39,446 nucleotides of DNA, from contig DAHYUM010000005.1 of assembly GCA_027398005.1 (NCBI GenBank), positions 1 to 39,446 on the forward strand, given 5' to 3'. The first letter of the stretch is position 1, and each line of letters begins with the position of its first letter. A model generated the notes under the pieces. It did not search any database and was not told the DNA's origin. It saw only the letters and a list, made by a program, of their open reading frames with translations. Position numbers and translations under genes: made by a program. This document shows positions 18,959 to 28,707 of this stretch, piece by piece. The DNA is from a bacterium. GTDB taxonomy: Bacteria; Bacteroidota; Ignavibacteria; Ignavibacteriales; Melioribacteraceae.

Positions 18959-20398
18959 ATGCTTAAGAAAATATTTTTATTAGTAATTCTTCTTGCGGTA
19001 ATAACAAACGCGCAGGAGGAGAATTCCAATATTAAAAAAGCATCCGATTACAGCGCAATAGGCACAATAAGCGTTACAATTGGAGGTTCTTTTATAGTAA
19101 ACGGAACATTTTATTCAACTATATCCGAAAGGGTAGACCAGTTTGTTTCGAGGCTTTTTAACGAAGCCCGCAACGCGGCCCTTAACACGGCAAGGGAAGA
19201 TGCAACGCTCGAAAAGTTGAACAAGAAAATTGAGAGCTATCCGCGCCGTAATATTATATTAAAGAGAGCCACGGGGGAGGTTGTAAATATTGACCTTGAG
19301 AAGTTCAGGCTTACGGGCGATTTCAAATTCAATCCGTATTTGAAAAACGACGACGTACTGATTTTCCCCGAAGCCAACCCGGAAACGAATTTTGTCTCTA
19401 TTGACGGGGCGGTTAACTTTCCAACAAAGTTCCAGTTTGTAGAAGGGGATAAGCTTAGCGACGCACTCCTTTTTGCCCGCGGAATTAACCCCGCATACGA
19501 TAATGTAAGCGAGGTGGAGATTTACAGGCTGGATAAAACCGGTAATAACGAAGAAATAATTAAAGCCGGCATAAAGGATATTGTTGAACTGAAAATAGTG
19601 GACAGGATTAAAGTACTTTCGGATGAGAACTATAAAAAAGATGTCAAAGTGCTTGTTCTGGGCGAGGTTAAAACCCCCGGTTATGTATTCGTTAAAAAGA
19701 ATAACACTACCATAAGGGAATTAATAGAAAGGGCCGGCGGATTTACCGAAAACGCATCGCTCGAAAACGCGGAGCTTCTGCGCGGCACCAGCAGTCAGCA
19801 ATTGTTAAGAATGAAGTTTATTAAAGAGCAGTACGAAAAGAACCCCGAATACAGAATTACCAAATTCGATTCGAAATTCAACTACCAGAACCTTGATGCC
19901 CTTATGATGGCAAGGAGCGCCAATATAACGGTGGAAGATTCACTCGTATTCAGTATGGATAATATATTAAGGTTATTCTACAGCCCCGGGGTAGTCGATT
20001 TTACAAAGATTGACGATACTTCATCCCGCGAAGGGGATTTTACTGTAAAGGATGGGGATGTTGTTCTTGTTCCCGAAAGGGAAAACCTGGTTTACTTATT
20101 CGGACAGGTAAAGAGCCCCGGTTACGTACAATATGAAGAAGGGAAAGATTATAAGTATTATATAGAGAAAGCCGGTGGCGAGACAGAATCGGCAGACGGT
20201 GATGTTAAAATAATCAAGTTAAAAAGCCGTGCATGGTCCGACGCAGACGAAAACAGTAAAGTTGAAGCCGGGGACGCGATATACCTTACAAAATCGTTAA
20301 AGCACAGGTGGTATTATTACATACCCGCAATCGGTTCGGTGGCTTCGGTAATTGCCGGGCTTGCTTCCTTGTATTACTTGTTATTCATAGCAAAATAA
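18959..20398 (+). CDS. SLBB-domain polysaccharide export protein with C-terminal TM helix
   Basis: Signal peptide (no lipobox Cys); repeated SLBB-like units (VLVLGEVKTPGYVFVKKNNTTIRELIERAGGFTENA; LVYLFGQVKSPGYVQYEEGKDYKYYIEKAGG); C-terminal hydrophobic YYIPAIGSVASVIAGLASLYYLLFI. Confidence 0.8.
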   Translation: MLKKIFLLVILLAVITNAQEENSNIKKASDYSAIGTISVTIGGSFIVNGTFYSTISERVDQFVSRLFNEARNAALNTAREDATLEKLNKKIESYPRRNIILKRATGEVVNIDLEKFRLTGDFKFNPYLKNDDVLIFPEANPETNFVSIDGAVNFPTKFQFVEGDKLSDALLFARGINPAYDNVSEVEIYRLDKTGNNEEIIKAGIKDIVELKIVDRIKVLSDENYKKDVKVLVLGEVKTPGYVFVKKNNTTIRELIERAGGFTENASLENAELLRGTSSQQLLRMKFIKEQYEKNPEYRITKFDSKFNYQNLDALMMARSANITVEDSLVFSMDNILRLFYSPGVVDFTKIDDTSSREGDFTVKDGDVVLVPERENLVYLFGQVKSPGYVQYEEGKDYKYYIEKAGGETESADGDVKIIKLKSRAWSDADENSKVEAGDAIYLTKSLKHRWYYYIPAIGSVASVIAGLASLYYLLFIAK

Positions 20399-20407
20399 AT
20401 TTAACGG

Positions 20408-21646
20408 ATGGCTGAAATGGAAGATTTAAAAAAACAGGCAAATAAGAAAGAAGACGTTGTAGGGAGCACATTCGTTGAATTCCTGACAGTAATAGTAAAG
20501 TACCGGGTGTTCTTATTCTTATTCATATTTATAATAACGGCAGGCGCAACTGGCTACGCACTGCTGGCTCCCAAGTGGTATCAGGCAACGGCATCGGTAC
20601 TGCCGGCCGAAAATACCGATTTATTAAGCGCACTGGGGGGATTATCGAATCTGGCAAAGGGATTTTCCGCCTCGAAGGGGCTTGCAGCTCTTACAAAATC
20701 GAGCAGTGAATCGGACAGGTTTATTGCCATTCTCAAAAGCGCCTCAATTACCGATTCGGTAATTAAGAAATTCGACTTAAAGAAAGAATATGACCTTGAA
20801 GGGGAATATTACGAAAATGTAGTTAAGGAATGGAAAAGCAATTTAAGCATAGACCTTCAGGATGAAGGGAACCTGTTTATAAGTGTACTGGATAAAAATC
20901 CGGGCAAAGCCGCCAATATGGCTAATTATCTTGTTGATAAGCTTAATGAGATAAATACTAACCTTGGCGTGCAGAATGCTAAGGCTAACAGGGAATTTAT
21001 TGAAAAACGATATAAGAGAAATCTGAGGGATATTGACAGTCTTGAAAACGCGATGAAGATATATCAGGAAAAGACCGGTGTAATGGCGGTTCCCGAACAG
21101 ATTGAATCGACAATAAAGACAATGTCTACAATTTACGGTGAATACCTGATGAAGGATATTGAGTATAATGCCCTTAAAAGACAGTTAGGCGATAACAATC
21201 CCAAGATAGAATCGGCCAAATATCAGGTAGAGGAATTAAATAAAAAGATAGCGCAGTTAAACGCGGGTATAGAAAGCTCGCAGAAGGATTCGAAATTCCT
21301 TCTTCCTTTCAAGCAGGCACCCGAACTGGCAAGCGGATATCTTAAAATTTACAAGGACCTTCAGATACAATATAAAATACTTGAAATAATTACCCCACTT
21401 TACGAGCAGGCAAAAGTTGAAGAAGTAAAGAATATGCCCTCGGTAATTGTATTGGATAAGGCAACACCTCCGACAAAAAAAGCGAGCCCCAAAGGGACCA
21501 TATACCTGATGGTATCGCTTGTAGTATCATCTCTTTTGGGAATGTTCATTGTCTTTGTTCTTGAATTATTATCAAAAGTAAAAGCTCAGGACCCTGAAAA
21601 GTATGATTTGCTTACAGGATGGCTCAGGTTTGGAAAGAAAGGATAA
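20408..21646 (+). CDS. Wzz/chain-length-determinant family polysaccharide co-polymerase
   Basis: Two flanking TMs, periplasmic coiled coil, VIVLDKATPPTKKASPKGTIYLMVSLVVSSLLGMF Pro/Gly-rich Wzz motif. No kinase domain. Confidence 0.85.
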   Translation: MAEMEDLKKQANKKEDVVGSTFVEFLTVIVKYRVFLFLFIFIITAGATGYALLAPKWYQATASVLPAENTDLLSALGGLSNLAKGFSASKGLAALTKSSSESDRFIAILKSASITDSVIKKFDLKKEYDLEGEYYENVVKEWKSNLSIDLQDEGNLFISVLDKNPGKAANMANYLVDKLNEINTNLGVQNAKANREFIEKRYKRNLRDIDSLENAMKIYQEKTGVMAVPEQIESTIKTMSTIYGEYLMKDIEYNALKRQLGDNNPKIESAKYQVEELNKKIAQLNAGIESSQKDSKFLLPFKQAPELASGYLKIYKDLQIQYKILEIITPLYEQAKVEEVKNMPSVIVLDKATPPTKKASPKGTIYLMVSLVVSSLLGMFIVFVLELLSKVKAQDPEKYDLLTGWLRFGKKG

Positions 21647-21744
21647 TCTTCTTTTTAAAAGAGACGGACTAAGCACAAATAGCGGCAGCAGGCCGGAAGA
21701 GAGTATGCCTTATAATATGATTGAAATAAATACACGGTAAATGG

Positions 21745-23190
21745 ATGTCGGAATTATCAAGCGTAAAAAATAATTCGTTTTTTTCATTCCTCTCCATTTC
21801 ATTCAGATACATACCCAATATAGCTGTATTCTGGATACTTGCGCGTTTCTGGGGCCCCGATATATTCGGAAAGTTTTCATATGCCCATACTCTGGCAAAT
21901 ACATTCCTTCTTATAGCCGATTTCGGATTTGACCTTCTGCTTACTACCGAGATAGCCAGGGACAGGAAAAACGCCGTAACCATATTCAGGGAATATTTTT
22001 GGATAAAAATGACGCTGGCGGCGGCGGCGCTTATAGGTATGTTCCTTTTCGTTTACTTGAAAAGCGGCAACATAGAATCGCTTCTGCTCGGGTTCATTTT
22101 CGGTTTCTACATGGTGTTCAACACGATATCCAATTTTTATGTCGCAATGTTCAAGGGATTCGAAAAATTAAGCTACGATGCAAGAGTATCTATTGCGACG
22201 AATCTATTCCTGTTAATTTCCGCGGGAACGGTATTTGTCCTTCTCCACGGAAATATATATTTAATAGCACTATCCTATGTATTTTCGAGAATAGTTGGAT
22301 TCCTTTTCAGTCTAAGGTTAACGCGCAATGTAATGCCCGATATATCGTACCGGATTTTATTTACCGATTTCAGGGGTGCGATGCGAAAAGCGCTTCTATA
22401 CGGGCTCCTTATATTATCCATAAGCCTTTTATACCAGCTTGATACGATTCTGCTCGGGTTATTCAAGAGCGACCGTGAAGTAGGGGTTTACAACGCAGTA
22501 AAGAACCTTCTTCTGGTGCCCTATATAATACCGGGGGTTGCATACAGCGCCCTTCTGCCTACGCTTGCAAGGCTTTTTAAGGAAAGCCGCGAAAGCTGGA
22601 TTGCAATGAATAAAATCTTTTTTAAGATAATATACTGGATTACGCTCCCTATTGCGGTGATATTCTTTGCCTACCCAAAGCAGATAATTTATTTTGTTTA
22701 TTCGTCAAAGAATTATTCCTCAGCAATTCCCCTGCTGGGAATATTTTCGGTAGTGCTTTTTATAAGATGCATATCGGATTATATGGGGGTAATGCTTATA
22801 ACATCGAACAAGCAGAAAATTCAGGTTTATACCGCTTTTTCGGGGATATTCCTAAGCATAATACTTAATATATTCATAGTGCCAAAATACGGCATATACG
22901 GAGCCGCTTTTGTGCTGCTTATTATAAATATTTTTGTTCTTTTTGTTTACATGTATAATAATTTCGAAGTGTTCTACGGGCATATAATAAATAACCGTTA
23001 CCTTCTGCTTCTTTTGGCGGGGGTTATTATTGCGCTGCTGGTGCATATAAATATGCAAAACATATTCTTTTTAGGAATTTTAGTGGTATTTGTTCTTCTT
23101 GTAGGAGTTTCATTTATGCTTTTCTTCTCATCCGAAGAGAGGAGCAGAATACTTGAATGGAAAGTTAACTTTAATTTTATAAGAAAATAA
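21745..23190 (+). CDS. Wzx-type polysaccharide flippase (MATE/MVF superfamily)
   Basis: Multi-TM protein of 481 aa, FWGPDIFGKFSYAHTLANTFLLIADFGFDLLLTTEIAR is typical of the PST/Wzx family. Confidence 0.85.
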   Translation: MSELSSVKNNSFFSFLSISFRYIPNIAVFWILARFWGPDIFGKFSYAHTLANTFLLIADFGFDLLLTTEIARDRKNAVTIFREYFWIKMTLAAAALIGMFLFVYLKSGNIESLLLGFIFGFYMVFNTISNFYVAMFKGFEKLSYDARVSIATNLFLLISAGTVFVLLHGNIYLIALSYVFSRIVGFLFSLRLTRNVMPDISYRILFTDFRGAMRKALLYGLLILSISLLYQLDTILLGLFKSDREVGVYNAVKNLLLVPYIIPGVAYSALLPTLARLFKESRESWIAMNKIFFKIIYWITLPIAVIFFAYPKQIIYFVYSSKNYSSAIPLLGIFSVVLFIRCISDYMGVMLITSNKQKIQVYTAFSGIFLSIILNIFIVPKYGIYGAAFVLLIINIFVLFVYMYNNFEVFYGHIINNRYLLLLLAGVIIALLVHINMQNIFFLGILVVFVLLVGVSFMLFFSSEERSRILEWKVNFNFIRK

Positions 23191-23194
23191 TTAT

Positions 23195-24469
23195 ATGACG
23201 CCGGTAAGCATAGTCTGTTTCTCTATTTTAGCCCTTCTGTTCGTTTCGATGTTCAGAAAAGGCACCGATGTGCTTTCGCCGGCGCGTTTGTTCTTAATTA
23301 TCTGGCTTATAGCCATAGGGCTGGCGGATTTAAAACTGAGCCGTTTCCAGTTCGAATGGAGCGCATATTCATGGCTTACCCTTCTTGTGCCAATTCTTTC
23401 TATGCTTTTGGGAATGTTTTTTGTCTATGTTATAAATTACAATAAAAAAATACCTAAAATCAGTTCGGTTAGGGCTGAATTCCGCAGCAGCGATATAGAC
23501 GGGGACAAATTCTTTTTTCTTATAATGGCGCTGTTTGTCTTATACTGTGTTTCGTTCATAACAACCTATATGATAAGGGGATTTCTGCCGATGTTCACCA
23601 AGATGCCCGAAGTAGCAAGAACCAAATGGGGCGTCTTCGGGTACGGAGTATTTGTTCTTTCAATTCCCTCAATACTATATTTCTCGCTGGCATATATATT
23701 CCTTGTCCCAAAAAATTTCAGTAAGAAGATAATAGTCTCGTTAATAATTATTGTGGGGGCGGTATCCTATTCAACTCTTCTGCAGAGGTTTTATCTCCTT
23801 CTGCCTATAATATTCCTGCTTATACTTTTTTACTATATGACCAAAAAGATGAAACCGAGGAACGTGCTTATCTTTTTTGTTGTATTCTTCGCCCTCTTTT
23901 ACGGCATATCCACAATACGAATGAGCCGCTACGCATTTGATATTTTATACTATTTAAGCGACATGAAATACGGCAGTCAATACGCCGTATTTACCGAACC
24001 TTATATGTACGTAACGATGAATCTGGAGAATTACGCGAAAGCGGTACAGAACCTTAACCAGTACACATACGGCTTTTTTACGGCCGATTTCCTTTTGTTT
24101 GCCGTAAGGCTAAAACCGGTTATTCAGGAATATGTTAATATACCCGAATTCCCGAGTATGATTTCGAACGCATATAATACCTATTCGATGTTTTTCATTT
24201 ATTACCGCGATTTCGGCTTTATAGGGGTTTTTGCAATACCTATGATTCTCGGTTTCGGCATAAATACCCTTTATTACTGGATGAGAAAAAGGCCCGATAT
24301 GAATTCGATATCGATATATGCCCTATGCATTATTGTTATAATATTCTCATTCTTTATACCTATTCTGCACTGGATCCATTTTACGTTTAATATTATCATA
24401 ATTTATTCGGTAACAAAAATGATTCAGAAAAAGAAAGAAGGCATTACCAATACAGGTTCCGAAGGTTAG
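23195..24469 (+). CDS. Wzy-type O-antigen/oligosaccharide repeat unit polymerase
   Basis: About 12 hydrophobic segments, large loop (EPYMYVTMNLENYAKAVQN...), and position after a Wzx flippase. Confidence 0.7.
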   Translation: MTPVSIVCFSILALLFVSMFRKGTDVLSPARLFLIIWLIAIGLADLKLSRFQFEWSAYSWLTLLVPILSMLLGMFFVYVINYNKKIPKISSVRAEFRSSDIDGDKFFFLIMALFVLYCVSFITTYMIRGFLPMFTKMPEVARTKWGVFGYGVFVLSIPSILYFSLAYIFLVPKNFSKKIIVSLIIIVGAVSYSTLLQRFYLLLPIIFLLILFYYMTKKMKPRNVLIFFVVFFALFYGISTIRMSRYAFDILYYLSDMKYGSQYAVFTEPYMYVTMNLENYAKAVQNLNQYTYGFFTADFLLFAVRLKPVIQEYVNIPEFPSMISNAYNTYSMFFIYYRDFGFIGVFAIPMILGFGINTLYYWMRKRPDMNSISIYALCIIVIIFSFFIPILHWIHFTFNIIIIYSVTKMIQKKKEGITNTGSEG

Positions 24470-24515
24470 TGAAAATGGGAATAACGGTCTTATATAGTAC
24501 CTGCAGGAGGGGCAA

Positions 24516-25745
24516 ATGAGAGTCCTCCACATTCACGGATACGACCACGGCGGAGGGGCAGAGACTGTTTTTAATATTACCCGCAGGAACCCCCTGGTTG
24601 AGGAAAATTATTCCGGTTATATAAAGGAAGATATGACCGACCCCGGATATTCCGATGTGAAATTCAGGATATATTCCGAATTCCCTTTCCCGATGGATAT
24701 TCTGAGCTATTTCTTCTCAATGAACAATTATAACGCTCTTAACCGGTTTCTGACGGGCAAAAAAATTGATGTTGTCCGTCTCCATTCATTCATTGGGGCA
24801 TTGTCCCCCTCTATACTTCTTCCTCTTAAAGAATACAAGAAGAAAAATAATATTAAAATAGTGCAGACGGTGCACGAATTTAACCTTGTCTGCCCCAATT
24901 CGGTGCTTTTCAATTACAAGCAGAATGCGATATGCGAAAAGTGCCTTAGCAGAAAGATAAAAACGCCGATAATTACATCGGGATGCGACAGGAGGGGGAA
25001 TACGTATTCTTTTCTTAAAGGGATACGGAGTATTATCTCTAACAATATCATCGGGCACAAAGACCTGCTGGATGCAATAATAGCCCCTAGCGAATTGATG
25101 AAACAGAAGCTTATTGAAGGGGGAATTGATGGGAATAAAATTACCATCGTTCGCAACCCGATTGATGAAATAAAAGAAGAAGAATTAAGAAGCAAAGAAA
25201 ATATAATCTGTTATTTCGGCCGTTTCTCAAAGGAAAAAAATGCGGGCTTTATACTCGAATCCTTCATAAAATGGAAAAGCGAGGTTAAGAACGATTTTGT
25301 GCTTCTTCTAATTGGCGGAGGGGACGAAGAGGCAATGCTAAAGGAAAAAGCCTCGCAAAGCCCTTTTGCAAAGGATATCGTTTTCAAACCGTTTATGCCG
25401 CAGGCTCAGCTTAAAACCTATCTTGGCAACGTTAAATATTTTACGATGGCATCTAAATGCTACGAAACGGCTCCTATGGGAATCCTGGAAGCGGCAACAT
25501 TCAACATCCTTTCAGTTGTTCCAAATTTAGGGGGAATGAAAGAAACGGTTGAAAAAATAATTAAAGCGGGAATCATTTATAACAGTGACGATTCCACCTC
25601 TTGGTGCGAGGCTATTAACAGGCTTGAGGCATCATATAATGATGAGCTGAATAAACTATTAATGCAGAAAAACCGGTTTAAAAGTGAATTCGGAATAGAT
25701 AGCTATTACCGGAATATATATTCGGTTTACGGCGGGGGCTTATGA
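24516..25745 (+). CDS. Glycosyltransferase family 4 (GT-B)
   Basis: N-terminal VLHIHGYDHGGGAETV, QTVHEFNLVCPNSVLF...CEKC, C-terminal CYFGRFSKEKNAGFILESF and APMGILEAATFNILSVVPNLGGMKETV. AGGAGG precedes ATG. Confidence 0.88.
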   Translation: MRVLHIHGYDHGGGAETVFNITRRNPLVEENYSGYIKEDMTDPGYSDVKFRIYSEFPFPMDILSYFFSMNNYNALNRFLTGKKIDVVRLHSFIGALSPSILLPLKEYKKKNNIKIVQTVHEFNLVCPNSVLFNYKQNAICEKCLSRKIKTPIITSGCDRRGNTYSFLKGIRSIISNNIIGHKDLLDAIIAPSELMKQKLIEGGIDGNKITIVRNPIDEIKEEELRSKENIICYFGRFSKEKNAGFILESFIKWKSEVKNDFVLLLIGGGDEEAMLKEKASQSPFAKDIVFKPFMPQAQLKTYLGNVKYFTMASKCYETAPMGILEAATFNILSVVPNLGGMKETVEKIIKAGIIYNSDDSTSWCEAINRLEASYNDELNKLLMQKNRFKSEFGIDSYYRNIYSVYGGGL

Positions 25746-26671
25746 ACTGGAAAATTAAAGCATTAATCCAGAATTTAATAGCCGTTCTGCCCGGGGAATT
25801 ATCGCAGAAAGTATATTATTTTGTCCAGAGGAATTACGGCGATTTGCGCTCAACTAATCCTATTGAGCATTTTAATGCCGCGGCCAAGCTTATAAAAATT
25901 ATTAAGGACCGGAACGGTTCGGCCGAAGGGAAAGTATTCCTAGAAATTGGAACGGGAAGGCGTTTAAATATTCCCCTTTTTCTATGGCTTGCCGGGGCCG
26001 GAAAGATTATTACCGTAGATTTGAACAATTATCTGAAAAAGGAATTGATAGACGAGGATATAAAATATCTTCTAAAAAACAAGAATTTGGCGGCCGATTA
26101 TGAGGCTGAATTCCCCTTTTATAAAGAAAGGGTTGAAGTGCTTGCCGGTTACATTAATGAAGGCAAAAATCTAAACGATTTATTGACTATGTGTTCCATA
26201 GAATATAGGCCAAATACGGATGCCGCAAAGTTAAGCGGGCTTGAAGGAAAGGTGGATTATTTCGTCTCGAATACGGTTTTAGAGCACATACCGGAGCAAA
26301 ACCTTAAAGAAATACTTAAGGCTTCATCGGGTTACCTTAATAAAGAGGGGCTCTCAATCCACTTTGCCGATTATATTGACCATTTCTGGTACAGCGATAA
26401 AAGCATTGAAAAAATAAATTTTCTAAAATACGGCGATACTGCCTGGAATTTTATTGCCGGCAATAAATATATGTACATGAACAGGCTTAGGCACAGCGGC
26501 TATTTGCGGATTATAAATGAAACGGGCTTAACCTTAATTGATGCCTCTGCTGAATTGGACGAAGACCTGAAAGAAAAAATTATCAATAAAAGAATTACCC
26601 TGAATTCAAAATTTAGTAATTTACATCACGATGATTTGGCAACCTTAAATTCATGGCTCGTGTTCAAATAA
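25742..26671 (+). CDS. Class I SAM-dependent methyltransferase
   Basis: FLEIGTGRRLNIPLFLWLAGAGKIITVDLN motif I/II and VDYFVSNTVLEHIPEQNLKEILKASSGYLNKEGLSIHFADYIDHF. Confidence 0.75.
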   Translation: MNWKIKALIQNLIAVLPGELSQKVYYFVQRNYGDLRSTNPIEHFNAAAKLIKIIKDRNGSAEGKVFLEIGTGRRLNIPLFLWLAGAGKIITVDLNNYLKKELIDEDIKYLLKNKNLAADYEAEFPFYKERVEVLAGYINEGKNLNDLLTMCSIEYRPNTDAAKLSGLEGKVDYFVSNTVLEHIPEQNLKEILKASSGYLNKEGLSIHFADYIDHFWYSDKSIEKINFLKYGDTAWNFIAGNKYMYMNRLRHSGYLRIINETGLTLIDASAELDEDLKEKIINKRITLNSKFSNLHHDDLATLNSWLVFK

Positions 26672-26711
26672 AATTGTATGATTGAATAATATTATAATTA
26701 TTGAGAGTTAA

Positions 26712-27494
26712 ATGGATATTTCTATTGTATTAATAACCTGGCGTATGAAAAACCTGCTTGAAGTGCTCCTTTCTTCGCTGATAAAGTATTCCGAAGGATT
26801 TACCTACGAAATTATTCTTATCGATAACAATTCGCAGGATGGTACGGTAGAAATGATTAAAGAGAAGTATCCGCAGATAATTCTAATTGAAAATGAGGAA
26901 AACAAGGGAGTTGCAAAGGCTCGCAACCAGGGGCTTGCCCTGGCAAAGGGAAGATACCGGCTAATACTCGACGCGGATATGGAGCTGACGGAAAATACTA
27001 TTAAACATCTGTTCGATTATATGGAAAAAGATAATACCTGCGGCTTGATAGGCGCCAGATTGACCGAACCCGACGGAACCATGCAGTTTTCATGCAAAAG
27101 GTTTCCTACTCTTCTCTCATTTGTTGCCCGCAGGCTCGAATCAATTTCAGCTGTAAGGAATTCCAATCTGCTAAGGCATCATCAAATGGAGGATTGGGAC
27201 CATAATTCGATACGCGAAGTGGATTACTTAATTGGCGCATGCCAGTTTTTCAGACGCGAAGTAATGGAAAAAATTGGTGTTTACGATGACCAGATTTTCT
27301 ACGGCCCCGAAGATATTGATTACTGCCTGCGCGTATGGCGCGCCGGCTGGAAAGTGGTTTACTATCCTTTTACAAGCATAATACATCACGAGCAGAGAAT
27401 GACCAAAAAGTCGTTCTTCTCAAAAATTACGGTTAAACACTTTATAGGGATATTCCATATTTTCAAAAAATATAATTGGAAATTAACCCGGTGA
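26712..27494 (+). CDS. Glycosyltransferase family 2
   Basis: ISIVLITWRMKNLLEVLLSSL, LIDNNSQDGTVEMI, NKGVAKARNQGLALAKGRYRLILDADME, FYGPEDIDYCLRVWRAGWKVVYYP. Confidence 0.92.
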   Translation: MDISIVLITWRMKNLLEVLLSSLIKYSEGFTYEIILIDNNSQDGTVEMIKEKYPQIILIENEENKGVAKARNQGLALAKGRYRLILDADMELTENTIKHLFDYMEKDNTCGLIGARLTEPDGTMQFSCKRFPTLLSFVARRLESISAVRNSNLLRHHQMEDWDHNSIREVDYLIGACQFFRREVMEKIGVYDDQIFYGPEDIDYCLRVWRAGWKVVYYPFTSIIHHEQRMTKKSFFSKITVKHFIGIFHIFKKYNWKLTR

Positions 27495-27497
27495 TTT

Positions 27498-28694
27498 ATG
27501 TTTGATATAACAATTATTGGGGCCGGAATTGTAGGGCTTGCAACGGCGCTTAAAATCCTGGAAAAGAAGCCTTCGGCAAAAATACTCATTCTCGAAAAGG
27601 AGAATGACATCTGCCGGCATCAGACCGGGAATAACAGCGGCGTAATACATTCCGGAATTTACTACAAACCGGGAAGCCTTAAAGCAGTAAACTGCCGCAG
27701 GGGATATAAAATGCTCCTCGAATTCTGCGACAAGAATGAAATTAAATATGAAATATGCGGTAAGGTTATTGCCGCCATAGACGAAAGCCAGCTTGCCGAT
27801 ATGGAGAACCTTTATAAAAGGGGAATTGAAAACGGGCTTGAAGGCATACGAAAAATTACAAAAAGTGAATTGAATGAAATTGAGCCCAATGTAAATGCCG
27901 CCGCGGGGCTTTTTGTGCCGCAGACAGGTATTATAAATTATCTTGATGTATCTAAAAAATACCTTGAACATATTTTAGATAAAGATGCACAGTTGAATTT
28001 GAACGAGGAAGTGGTTTCAATTGAAAAGGATAACGGCGGGCACGTTGTTGTTACAAACAAGGGCTCGTATAAAACCAGAATTGTAGTATCGTGCGCGGGG
28101 CTCCAGTCGGACCGCATTGCCCGGCTTACCAACCCCGAAGTTGAGCTGAAAATAATTCCCTTCAGGGGGGAATATTATAAATTACGCCCCGAAAAGGAAC
28201 ACCTGGTTAAATCGCTTATATACCCGGTGCCAAACCCTGCCTTCCCGTTTCTCGGAGTTCACTTTACAAGAATGATTAAGGGGGGAGTTGAAGCAGGACC
28301 CAATGCGGTTCTTTCCTTCAAAAGGGAAGGGTACAGCAAAACCTCGTTCAACTTAAAAGATGCAGTTGAAACATTCGCATGGCCCGGATTCAGGAAGGTG
28401 ATGTATAAATACTGGAAAACCGGAATGGGGGAATTTTACCGCTCTTACAGCAAGAGCGCTTTTACCGATGCTCTGCGCAAACTTATCCCCGGAATAAACA
28501 AAAATGATCTTATTCAGGGGGGAGCGGGAATAAGGGCTCAGGCATGCGATAATAAAGGGGGGCTGGTAGACGACTTTTATTTTGTTGAATCAAAGAATAT
28601 ATTACACGTTTGTAATGCGCCTTCTCCGGCGGCTACGGCTTCGTTGGCAATAGGGGATATTATTTCGGATAAAGTATTAGCTCAGTTCAATTAA
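27498..28694 (+). CDS. lhgO: FAD-dependent oxidase, L-2-hydroxyglutarate oxidase (LhgO) family
   Basis: ITIIGAGIVGLATALKIL dinucleotide-binding motif, NNSGVIHSGIYYKPGSLKA, GIINYLDVSKKY, PFRGEYYKL, GAGIRAQACDNKGGLVDDF. Confidence 0.85.
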   Translation: MFDITIIGAGIVGLATALKILEKKPSAKILILEKENDICRHQTGNNSGVIHSGIYYKPGSLKAVNCRRGYKMLLEFCDKNEIKYEICGKVIAAIDESQLADMENLYKRGIENGLEGIRKITKSELNEIEPNVNAAAGLFVPQTGIINYLDVSKKYLEHILDKDAQLNLNEEVVSIEKDNGGHVVVTNKGSYKTRIVVSCAGLQSDRIARLTNPEVELKIIPFRGEYYKLRPEKEHLVKSLIYPVPNPAFPFLGVHFTRMIKGGVEAGPNAVLSFKREGYSKTSFNLKDAVETFAWPGFRKVMYKYWKTGMGEFYRSYSKSAFTDALRKLIPGINKNDLIQGGAGIRAQACDNKGGLVDDFYFVESKNILHVCNAPSPAATASLAIGDIISDKVLAQFN

Positions 28695-28707
28695 TTGCGG
28701 GCCTATT

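Noticed and set aside
21647-21744. 98-nt gap before the flippase as an internal promoter (TTATAAT near 21711)
   Set aside because: A single AT-rich -10-like match without a convincing -35 is too weak to list as a feature.
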